Below are positions 49,610 through 56,921 of a stretch of 64,000 nt of DNA, piece by piece; positions within the stretch are counted from its first letter, which is position 1; each line of letters begins with the position of its first letter. A program made the position numbers and the translations under genes. The notes under the pieces are model-generated. The model did not search any database. It was given only the letters and a program-made list of their open reading frames with translations, and was not told where the DNA came from. This stretch comes from Sphingobium sp. Leaf26 (lineage in GTDB: Bacteria; Pseudomonadota; Alphaproteobacteria; Sphingomonadales; Sphingomonadaceae), in NCBI RefSeq assembly GCF_001421665.1, contig NZ_LMKV01000032.1, positions 109,946 through 173,945 on the forward strand, read 5' to 3'.

Positions 49610-51192
49610 GCCGCTATGACATCGTCGTGATGGGCGGCGGCCATAACGGCCTGACCGCCGCGGCCTATATGGCCAAGGCCGGCAAGAAGGTTTTGGTGCT
49701 GGAGCGCAAGCCGCATTATGGCGGCGGGGTTTCCACGCGGGAACTGATCCAGCCCGGATTCTGGCATGACGAGCACAGCAATGTGCACATCATGATCCAG
49801 GGCAATCCGATGCTGCGTCAGGATGAACTGGGCCTGCTGTCCAAATTCGGGCTGGAATATATCTATCCCGAACTGCCCCATGCGTCGATCTGGGAAGACG
49901 GTACTGTCGTCCGGTCCTGGCGCGATCTGGACCGGACCTGCGAGGAAATCGCGGCTTTCTCTCCCAAGGATGCCGAAGCCTATCGCAAGTTCGCGCAGGC
50001 CAGCATGGCGGCGCTGCCGATGTTCATGTCCGGCCTCTACGCGCCGCCCTTCCCGATGGGCGCGTTCGTGGCGATGATGGACCAGTCGGACGAGGGGCGG
50101 TTTCTGCTGGACGTCATGCAGCGGTCCGCGCTGGACGTGGTAAACCAATATTTCGAAAGCGACCTGCTGCGCCTGCACATCGTGCGGATGGTGACGGAAA
50201 ATCTCCAGATGCCCGACGAACTGGGCACCGGCATGGGCGCGTTCCTGATGCCGGGCATCATCCACGCCTATGGCTGTTCCATGCCCAAGGGCGGGTCCGG
50301 GCAATTGTCGCATGCACTGGTCCGCGCGATCGAGCATTTCGGCGGCGAAGTGCGTTGCAATGCCGAGGTGCGCCGGGTGATCGTGTCCGGCGGCAAGGCG
50401 ACCGGACTGGAACTGATCGACGGCGAGACGGTCCAGGCCAAGGATGGCGTGATCGGCGCGATCCATCCGCATGTGCTGCGCAAATTCGTGTCCGAAACGC
50501 CCGAACCGGTGCTGGAACGGGCGGAGCGCGTCACCCAGTCGACCTTTTCCATCAACCTCACCCATCTGACGCTGAAGGAGCGGCTGAAGCTGAGGGTCGG
50601 CAATGACACCAATGCCATGATGACCGAACTCATGGACTTCTACACCATGCGCGACATGCTGCTGGAATATGACAAGCTGCGGCGGGGCGAGGTGTCGGAA
50701 CGGCTGATCGCGGGCGGTGACAACACGATCTTCGATCCCAGCCGTGCGCCCGATGGCGCCGGCATTTTCTACGGCGTGAATTTCGCGCCCTATGACCTCT
50801 ATCCCGGCGGTCCCGGATCATGGGATGCGCGCAAGGAGGAGGTAGCCGACAAGGCGCTGGCGCAATATCGCAAATTCTACTCCAACCTGACCGACGACAA
50901 TATCAGCGGACGGCTGATACGATCGCCGGTCGACCATGAGCGCGACAGCCCGGCCAGTTTCCTGAAAGGGGATATCCATGGCTGCGCGCCCTTCTTCTAC
51001 CAGTCGGTTGGGCATCGCCCGACGCCGGACCTGGGCCATCTGCGCGTGCCGGGGATCGAGGGGCTCTATCTGGTCGGGCCGTTCATGCATCCGGGCGGCG
51101 GCGTGTTCGGCGCGGGGCGCGCCACGGCGATCCAGATGATGGACGATATGGACATGGATTTCGACAAGGTGTGTGCAGGAGCGGTGCAATGA
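49606..51192 (+). CDS. phytoene-desaturase-like FAD/NAD(P)-dependent oxidoreductase
   Basis: The 528-residue flavoprotein has the dinucleotide fold YDIVVMGGGHNGLTAAAYMA, KVLVLERKPHYGGG, a middle substrate domain with PKGGSGQLSHALVRAIEHFG, and a C-terminal FAD motif GLYLVGPFMHPGGGVFGAGR. This is the CrtI / beta-carotene-ketolase-like layout. No carotenoid genes surround it, so it likely dehydrogenates or isomerises a catabolic intermediate. It overlaps the SDR gene before it and the small gene after it by four bases each, indicating strict co-translation of all three. Confidence 0.88.
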   Translation: MSRYDIVVMGGGHNGLTAAAYMAKAGKKVLVLERKPHYGGGVSTRELIQPGFWHDEHSNVHIMIQGNPMLRQDELGLLSKFGLEYIYPELPHASIWEDGTVVRSWRDLDRTCEEIAAFSPKDAEAYRKFAQASMAALPMFMSGLYAPPFPMGAFVAMMDQSDEGRFLLDVMQRSALDVVNQYFESDLLRLHIVRMVTENLQMPDELGTGMGAFLMPGIIHAYGCSMPKGGSGQLSHALVRAIEHFGGEVRCNAEVRRVIVSGGKATGLELIDGETVQAKDGVIGAIHPHVLRKFVSETPEPVLERAERVTQSTFSINLTHLTLKERLKLRVGNDTNAMMTELMDFYTMRDMLLEYDKLRRGEVSERLIAGGDNTIFDPSRAPDGAGIFYGVNFAPYDLYPGGPGSWDARKEEVADKALAQYRKFYSNLTDDNISGRLIRSPVDHERDSPASFLKGDIHGCAPFFYQSVGHRPTPDLGHLRVPGIEGLYLVGPFMHPGGGVFGAGRATAIQMMDDMDMDFDKVCAGAVQ

Positions 51193-51416
51193 AGGACAAA
51201 AAAGCGCCGGCGATGAAGATATTGGACGCGCAGGACAAGGAGTTGATGAGCGTTCGCAGGATCGCGCGGGAAGGCAATGCCCTCATCATCCGGGGGAAGA
51301 TTTTCGGCGCCATGCCGATGGTGGCCAAGCTGACCCCGGCCGAGGCGCGGGCGGCATTGAAGCTGCTCGACTTGCGGACGATCCTGTTCCTGTTGTCTTT
51401 CCTGTTCCGCAGATAG
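51189..51416 (+). CDS. small partner-like protein of unknown function (75 residues)
   Basis: The ATG overlaps the flavoprotein stop (ATGA), so its synthesis is coupled to that gene. The sequence has a basic/charged first part (MKDKKAPAMKILDAQDKELM), then VRRIAREGNALIIRGKIFG, a helix with TPAEARAALKLL and a hydrophobic end LRTILFLLSFLF followed by two Arg. It might bind the flavoprotein or anchor it to the membrane through the hydrophobic tail. I do not recognise a domain. Its fixed place between flavoprotein and VOC genes suggests a functional part of this operon rather than a chance frame. Confidence 0.75.
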   Translation: MKDKKAPAMKILDAQDKELMSVRRIAREGNALIIRGKIFGAMPMVAKLTPAEARAALKLLDLRTILFLLSFLFRR

Positions 51417-51489
51417 CTGCGTCCCATGAAATGCGTTTTCGGCTGGCAGGCGCACTCCTCATAAAAGGGAGAATGGATGAGGAGCGATC

Positions 51490-52560
51490 ATGAGCATTTT
51501 GGGCGTAGCGAGCGCGGTTTTCGGGGTTGCCGACCTGGCGGAGCATCAGCGGTTCTGGACGGATTTCGGACTGCCGCTGCTGCGCGCCAATGACGATGAG
51601 GCGATATTCGAACTGGCGTCAGGGTCGCGGGTCGTGATTTACCGCCATGGCGATCCGCGCCTGCCTTCGCCCGATCCCTTTCCCGGCGATGGCCTGAAGG
51701 AAACCATATGGGGGGTGGCCGACGCAGAGGGGCTGGAGCGGATCGCGGCGAGCCTTGCCACCGACGTCGCGGTACGGCGCGATGCGGACGGCACGGTGCA
51801 TTGCCTCTGCCCCGATGGCCAGCCGATCGCCGTGCAGGTCTGGGCCAAACGGCCGGTGGTGAGCGAGGCCAGTCCGGTCAACACGCCCGGTCATCATCCC
51901 CGTTTCAACCAGCATCGCATCTGGCGCCGTCGCGCCATTCCCAAGACGATCAACCATGTGGTGTTCTTTTCGCCCGATTATGTCGGCAGCTTTGAATTTT
52001 ATGAGCGGCACATGGGCTTTCGCTATGTCGATCACAGCAAGGGCACGGGCATTTTCGCGCGCGCGCCCGGCACGTTCGAACATCATGCGATCTTCTGGGT
52101 GAATTGCGACCTGCCGATCGCGCCGGATCATTTCAAGTTCATGCACATCGCCTTTGGCATGGACGATATCGACGAGGTGATGCTGGGCGCCAATATCATG
52201 GAGGCGAAGGGTTGGAAAAATGCCACCATGAACAGCAGCGGCGGCATCTCGCGGCATCGCATCTCGTCGGCCATCTATTATTATTGCGACATGCCGGGAA
52301 AGGCGGGGGAGGCCGAATATCACGCCGATACCGATTATCTGGACGATAATTGGGTACCGCGAGCCTGGGATTTTCGGTTCGGATCGCTGCTCTGGTCGAA
52401 CAATGCGCCGCCGATCTTCCGGGGCGACGATATTCCCTGGGACATGGCGTTCGACGCGGATCGGGCGAGTTTCGAGCCGTTCCGCAAGGCGAAGCCGGGC
52501 AAGCGGATGGTGGAAGGCAAGCTGGCGGACATCACGATCGAGGATGAGCATGCGCTCTGA
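51490..52560 (+). CDS. two-domain VOC (extradiol-dioxygenase-like) protein
   Basis: The 356-residue protein has two vicinal-oxygen-chelate domains. The first (residues about 4-117) is weak in metal ligands. The second (from about 155) has TINHVVFFSPDY (His), KFMHIAFGMDD (His) and EAEYHADTDYLDD (Glu), in the order of the His-His-Glu iron site of type I extradiol dioxygenases. It may cleave a catecholic ring or act as another metal-dependent oxygenase or isomerase. GAGGAG lies seven bases before the ATG. It is last in the HxlR operon, followed by a strong terminator. Confidence 0.85.
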   Translation: MSILGVASAVFGVADLAEHQRFWTDFGLPLLRANDDEAIFELASGSRVVIYRHGDPRLPSPDPFPGDGLKETIWGVADAEGLERIAASLATDVAVRRDADGTVHCLCPDGQPIAVQVWAKRPVVSEASPVNTPGHHPRFNQHRIWRRRAIPKTINHVVFFSPDYVGSFEFYERHMGFRYVDHSKGTGIFARAPGTFEHHAIFWVNCDLPIAPDHFKFMHIAFGMDDIDEVMLGANIMEAKGWKNATMNSSGGISRHRISSAIYYYCDMPGKAGEAEYHADTDYLDDNWVPRAWDFRFGSLLWSNNAPPIFRGDDIPWDMAFDADRASFEPFRKAKPGKRMVEGKLADITIEDEHAL

Positions 52561-52576
52561 GGGATAGGCGGGAGAC

Positions 52577-52609
52577 AGCGGGACCGCAGAGGGTGCGGCC
52601 CCGCTTTTT
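52577..52609 (+). terminator. rho-independent terminator after the VOC gene
   Basis: AGCGG...CCGC (52577-52587) pairs with GCGG...CCGCT (52595-52605), followed by TTTTTCT. It ends the HxlR-controlled operon and faces the convergent EF-hand gene. Confidence 0.8.
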
Positions 52610-52615
52610 CTGTCT

Positions 52616-53125
52616 TCAGCGATCGGCCCTGTCAGCGGTCTTCTCGGCCGCCTGGCGCGCCGCAAGCTGGCGCGCGGCCGTGGCGGCGGCATCGGTGGCG
52701 GTGACGATGCCATCCTTGTCATTATCCTGCTCGGCAAAGGCGCGCGCGCCCGAGCGATCATATTCGGCCTGGATCATCTTGCCGTCCTTGTCCTTGTCCA
52801 GCACGCCGAAGCGAACATGGGTCTGGCGGATCTGGCGCTGGCGTTCCTCGGTCTTCTTGTCCTCGCTGCGGTCGGAGGCGGCGAGTTGCTGCTCCAGCCG
52901 GGCGCTATATTCCTGCACATATTCGTCTTCGGACACCCAGCCATCGCCATTGGCGTCGGTCGCCTTGAAACGGGCGACGCGCGTGGCGTCGAACTCGGCG
53001 CGCGTGACCTGGCCGTCATGATTGGCGTCATAATCGTGGATGAAGGCCGACCCTTCATGCGGGGCGGCGATGGCCGTGCCGGCGGTCGCAAGCAGAGCGA
53101 GGGCGAGGGGCAGATGGATTTTCAT
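52616..53125 (-). CDS. exported EF-hand calcium-binding protein
   Basis: The 169-residue protein starts with a signal peptide (cleavage near IAAPH, residue 22) and contains four EF-hand-like loops: DYDANHDGQVTRAEF (residue 31), DANGDGWVSEDEY (57), DKDKDGKMIQAEY (110) and DNDKDGIVTATD (134). It should bind calcium in the periplasm. Such proteins are common near TonB receptor clusters in sphingomonads. It follows the DUF4198 gene by 33 bases on the same strand and is probably co-transcribed under the Fur-like site. Confidence 0.88.
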   Translation of the reverse strand: MKIHLPLALALLATAGTAIAAPHEGSAFIHDYDANHDGQVTRAEFDATRVARFKATDANGDGWVSEDEYVQEYSARLEQQLAASDRSEDKKTEERQRQIRQTHVRFGVLDKDKDGKMIQAEYDRSGARAFAEQDNDKDGIVTATDAAATAARQLAARQAAEKTADRADR

Positions 53126-53158
53126 GGAAGGCTCCGTCGAATGGAAGGGGCGCGGCGA

Positions 53159-53947
53159 TCAGGCCGCGTCGAAGGTCAGGGTGTAGGTGTAGCTGCGAAA
53201 GGGCGTTTCGGACCCGGCCGGGGCCGCGCCGCGATGACGCACCAGGATCAGGTAGGTGCCGGCATCTTCCGGCTTCAGGCTGAACCGGCCGTCGGAACCG
53301 CTTTTGACCTGTGCAACCACCTTGCGCCCGTCATGGAGGCCGGCGCTGCGGAACAAGGTGATGTCGGCTTGCGGGAGCGGCTTTCCATCGAACAGCAGGG
53401 CGAAACTGGCGCTCGACCCGGCAACGATGCCGTTGGGATGGGTGATCGCCTGAATTTCCAGCGCCTTGTCCAGGGGCTTGAGCGCTGCGTCGGTTGGCTG
53501 GCCGCGGGTCACATAGGCGTCGGCGAGCGTCATGCTCTGCACATCGACCTGCTCTGCATTGGCCGGCGGTTCGCCGCCTTCGCCGCGCATTTCCCATTTG
53601 TCGCCGACTTTGAACATCTTGCCCTTGCGCCCGGCGCGCTGGCCGCTGGTCACGCGGTAGGTGCCATCGGCGGGGATCGCGGCCTCGAAGACGCTGAGGT
53701 CGCGCAAATGGGTGACGGGACCGGTCGGCAGATACTTTCCGTCCGGCCCGACCAGATGGAAGGGCGCGTCGCGCATCGCGACTTCGGGCAGGAAGGCATC
53801 CTCGGCAAAGGCGGACTGGACAGTGACATGGTCGCCCTTGCCCAGATCGAACAGGGTCGGCAGCACATAGGGCATATGGGCCTGCGCCGCAGAAGCGCCG
53901 ACGAGAGTCAGCAGCAGGGCAGCGGAACGGCATAGCGATGGTTTCAT
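53159..53947 (-). CDS. DUF4198 periplasmic protein
   Basis: The 262-residue protein has a signal peptide (ASAAQAH, cleavage near residue 23) followed by HMPYVLPTLFDL, the start typical of DUF4198. The fold is beta-rich, with FRVTSGQRAG-like and GRFSLKPEDAGTYLILVRH strands. Members often accompany metal or iron TonB receptors and are thought to help with metal ions at the periplasmic face; the mechanism is not established. It diverges from an iron/heme-type TonB receptor across a Fur-box-like site, so iron control is likely. Confidence 0.85.
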   Translation of the reverse strand: MKPSLCRSAALLLTLVGASAAQAHMPYVLPTLFDLGKGDHVTVQSAFAEDAFLPEVAMRDAPFHLVGPDGKYLPTGPVTHLRDLSVFEAAIPADGTYRVTSGQRAGRKGKMFKVGDKWEMRGEGGEPPANAEQVDVQSMTLADAYVTRGQPTDAALKPLDKALEIQAITHPNGIVAGSSASFALLFDGKPLPQADITLFRSAGLHDGRKVVAQVKSGSDGRFSLKPEDAGTYLILVRHRGAAPAGSETPFRSYTYTLTFDAA

Positions 53948-53978
53948 GAATTCCCCTTTCGACGCCGGCAGATATAAC

Positions 53979-53998
53979 TAATGAGACTCACTTGCAAT
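53979..53998. promoter_or_regulatory. Fur-box-like site in divergent promoter
   Basis: AATGAGACTCACTTGCAAT contains the dyad TGAG-A-CTCA and matches the AATGAGAATCATTTGCAA style of Fur sites seen before sphingomonad and pseudomonad iron genes. It lies 32 bases upstream of the DUF4198 start and 80 bases upstream of the receptor start. Confidence 0.55.
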
Positions 53999-54077
53999 AT
54001 CATTTCTACCTGCTAGGTGCGAGGCCGTTCGGGGCGTCCACGCCCCATCGCCTATCGCCAAAAGGGGGCCGCAAACC

Positions 54078-56159
54078 ATGAAGAAGACGAGATTGAAGCT
54101 GTTGCTGGGGACCGTGATGATCCTCGCGCCGATCCCTGCGCTGGCGCAGGATGAGGCCAACGCGCCCGAAACCGTGCGCATGGCGCTGGATCGCATGGTT
54201 ATTTCCGCCGGTACGGAAAAGGTCGCGATCGACACGCCGCAGGCGGTCAGCACGCTCGACCAGGAGGATATCGACCAGACCCAGGCGACCACCATCGGCG
54301 ACCTGCTGGAAGCCATGCCGGGCGTCAACGTCCAGGGCGGCGTCGGTCAGTTGGGGCAGGGCTTCAACATTCGCGGCATGGGCACGGCGATCGGCGACAG
54401 CGACAATCGTATCCTGCTGACGGTCGATGGCGTCACCAAATTCTACGAACAATATCGCATGGGCGCGCTCTTCACCGAACCGGAACTTTACAAGCGGGTC
54501 GAAGTGCTGCGCGGCCCCGCTTCCTCGACCCTCTATGGCGCAGGCGCGCTGGCGGGCGTGGTCAATTTCACGACCAAGGATGCGTCCGACTTCCTGGGGG
54601 AGGGCGATCCGCTGGCGGTGCGCCTGAAGGCCGCGACCGAAACCAATGCGCAGGCACGTACCCTGTCGGGCATCGTCGCGGTCCAGCCGACCGAGGGCGT
54701 CGAACTGCTGGGCAGCTACAATTATCGCCGCACCGACGATTATAAAAGCGGCAATGGCGACACGGTCGCCGCCTCCGCGACGCAATCCGATAGCTGGCTG
54801 GTCAAGGGCCGTGTTGCGATCGGCGGCAATAAAAACCACGCCATCTGGGCCAGCTATCAGGACTGGATCAGCGACGCGCCGCAGGTCTATGACCAGATTT
54901 CAGCCGCCACCGGCAACAGCCTGATGCGCCGCCGCGTCCACGACAAGACCGCCGTGCTGGGCTATGTGAACGATTTCGATGGCAGCAAGATCTTCAATAT
55001 CGAGGCGCAGGTCGCCTATTCGCTGTCGAAGGTGCACCAGACCGAAACCACGTTCCTCGGCCCGCTCGCCTATTCCGACTTCTCCTATGAAAGCTGGCAG
55101 GCGAAGGTCCAGAATAGCAGCGAGTTCGACCTCGGCGGCGACTGGACGACCTTCCTGATCCTGGGCGGCCAGTGGAGCACGCAGGCACGGCGTAACCCGC
55201 GCGTCGCGCTGGACGGTACGGTGACGCCGGGCGCGGGTACCCATCCCGAAGGCGACATGGACCGCTATGGCCTGTACGGGCAACTGGAGATCGTCTGGTC
55301 CGACAAGCTGACGATCATGCCGGGCGTCCGCGTCGACTGGACCAGCCTCAAGCCCGGCGCCACGGTCGTCGGCGGGGCGCGCCTGACCGACGATGTGACG
55401 GACAGCGGCGTGTCGCCCAAACTGGCCGCGCTGTATAATTTCACACCATGGTTCGGCCTGTTCGGGTCGGTGGCGCGCACCGTGCGCATGCCCAATGTGG
55501 ATGAAATCTTCACCCGTTCGGCGACCCGGCCCAACAATCCCGATCTGCGGCCGGAGAAATCCGACAATGTCGAGCTTGGCTTTACCCTGTCCTTCGACGA
55601 TATGCTGGGCAAGGGCGATCGCTTCCGCGCCAAGACGACGCTGTTCCAGAACGACGTCAGGGATCTGATCGTCAATGTGTCGGCAGCGGCGGGCACGCCC
55701 TATTTCCAGAACATCAACCGCTCGCGCTTCAAGGGGCTGGAGGTCGAGGCCGAATATGGCATTGGCGGCTTCTTCGCGCGCGGCAACGCCTCCTTCATCG
55801 ACGGCAAGAACCGTCTGACCGGCGATTATCTGAACACGATTCCCGCGAACGACTATCGCCTGACGCTGGGCTATGCCGATGCGGGCACGGGGCTGTCGGG
55901 CGGCTGGACCGGCGAGTTTGCCGAGCGGCAGGACAAGGTGACGCCGGGCAGCTTCGCTTCGGCCGGTTCGGGCCTGGCGACGCCCGGCTATACCGTCCAC
56001 AACCTCTTCTTCGCCTTCAAGCCGCAGAGCGGCGCGGCCAAAGGGTTCGAGTTCCGCATCGCCGTGGATAATGTCTTCGACAAACAGTATCGCCGCCACC
56101 TGTCCGCGCTCGCGGCGGAGGGGCAGAGCTTCAAATTCACCGTGGCCAACACGTTCTGA
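54078..56159 (+). CDS. TonB-dependent receptor, iron/heme type
   Basis: The 693-residue protein begins MKKTRLKLLLGTVMILAPIP with a cleavage near PALAQD. Its plug includes GDLLEAMPGVNVQGG, FNIRGMG and RVEVLRGPASSTLYGAGALAG, and the barrel carries a PNVDEIF...NPDLRPEKSDNVELG motif. That last motif (often N-P-x-L-x-P-E) is typical of heme and siderophore receptors; it ends in FKFTVANTF with the terminal Phe. At under 700 residues it is shorter than the carbohydrate-type receptors here. A TonB gene follows after four bases, so receptor and energy transducer are one operon. Confidence 0.92.
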   Translation: MKKTRLKLLLGTVMILAPIPALAQDEANAPETVRMALDRMVISAGTEKVAIDTPQAVSTLDQEDIDQTQATTIGDLLEAMPGVNVQGGVGQLGQGFNIRGMGTAIGDSDNRILLTVDGVTKFYEQYRMGALFTEPELYKRVEVLRGPASSTLYGAGALAGVVNFTTKDASDFLGEGDPLAVRLKAATETNAQARTLSGIVAVQPTEGVELLGSYNYRRTDDYKSGNGDTVAASATQSDSWLVKGRVAIGGNKNHAIWASYQDWISDAPQVYDQISAATGNSLMRRRVHDKTAVLGYVNDFDGSKIFNIEAQVAYSLSKVHQTETTFLGPLAYSDFSYESWQAKVQNSSEFDLGGDWTTFLILGGQWSTQARRNPRVALDGTVTPGAGTHPEGDMDRYGLYGQLEIVWSDKLTIMPGVRVDWTSLKPGATVVGGARLTDDVTDSGVSPKLAALYNFTPWFGLFGSVARTVRMPNVDEIFTRSATRPNNPDLRPEKSDNVELGFTLSFDDMLGKGDRFRAKTTLFQNDVRDLIVNVSAAAGTPYFQNINRSRFKGLEVEAEYGIGGFFARGNASFIDGKNRLTGDYLNTIPANDYRLTLGYADAGTGLSGGWTGEFAERQDKVTPGSFASAGSGLATPGYTVHNLFFAFKPQSGAAKGFEFRIAVDNVFDKQYRRHLSALAAEGQSFKFTVANTF

Positions 56160-56163
56160 CGCC

Positions 56164-56916
56164 GTGGCCGGGGCAGCGCATCCCTTCCGTATCGGTGGAC
56201 CGGCAGCGGCTTCGCTGCTGGTCAACGCCCTGCTGATCGCGGCGCTGCTCAACCTGGGCATGGGGCATATCGGCCGGCGGACCGAGACCCCGGCGATAAC
56301 GGTGCTGTCCATGGCCCTGCTCAAGGGGGTGGATCAGGGCGAGGAAGAGGCGGAGACGGCGGCACCGAATATGCGCGATGCCGTCCCGCCTCAGCGGACT
56401 AGTCCGCAACCTGCGCCCGTTGTCGCTGTCGCGCCGCCGGTCGTGGCGGTGCCATCGCGCCTTTCCGTGCCGCAGCCGGTCCAACTCGCCGCCGCGTCCG
56501 CTGCTACTGCCGTCCCGGTCGCGTCCCAACCCGCCCGTCCGGCCATGGCCGCCGCCGCGTCCGCCGCTGCGCCACCGGCAAGGCGCGGCGCAGCCGACGG
56601 CGTCGACGTCAAGGCGCCGCCGGGCACCAGCCGCAGCTACGCCGCCAAGGTCCGCTCCTGGCTCTATGCCCATAAAGTCTATCCTCGTCGCGCGCGGATG
56701 CGGCGGGAGGAGGGGCAGGTTCAGGTCCGCTTCGTCCTCGACCGCGCGGGCCTGTTGCTGGAGGGCGCCGTCATCCAGGGATCGGGCAACGCGGTGCTGG
56801 ACGAGGAAGCCGAAGCGATGCTGCGTCGCGCCTCACCCTACCCCCGCGCGCCGGCCGAACTGCCCGGCGAACGGATCGAGTTCACCGTGCCGATCGCCTT
56901 TAGCTTGCCAGCCTGA
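56164..56916 (+). CDS. TonB-family energy transducer
   Basis: The 250-residue protein has one N-terminal membrane helix (ASLLVNALLIAALLNLGMG), a long proline/alanine-rich periplasm-spanning part, and a C-terminal TonB domain with SYAAKVRSWLYAHKVYPRRA, GQVQVRFVLDRAGLLL and EEAEAMLRRASPYP. It passes proton-motive-force energy to outer-membrane receptors. The start is a GTG at 56164, four bases after the receptor stop, with no good ribosome-binding site, so translation probably depends on the receptor. No exbB or exbD gene is adjacent. Confidence 0.9.
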   Translation: MAGAAHPFRIGGPAAASLLVNALLIAALLNLGMGHIGRRTETPAITVLSMALLKGVDQGEEEAETAAPNMRDAVPPQRTSPQPAPVVAVAPPVVAVPSRLSVPQPVQLAAASAATAVPVASQPARPAMAAAASAAAPPARRGAADGVDVKAPPGTSRSYAAKVRSWLYAHKVYPRRARMRREEGQVQVRFVLDRAGLLLEGAVIQGSGNAVLDEEAEAMLRRASPYPRAPAELPGERIEFTVPIAFSLPA

Positions 56917-56921
56917 CCGAT

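Noticed and set aside
49606..51192. Calling the CrtI-like flavoprotein a carotenoid desaturase
   Set aside because: No phytoene synthase, cyclase or ketolase gene is nearby, and the operon is of SDR/VOC catabolic type.
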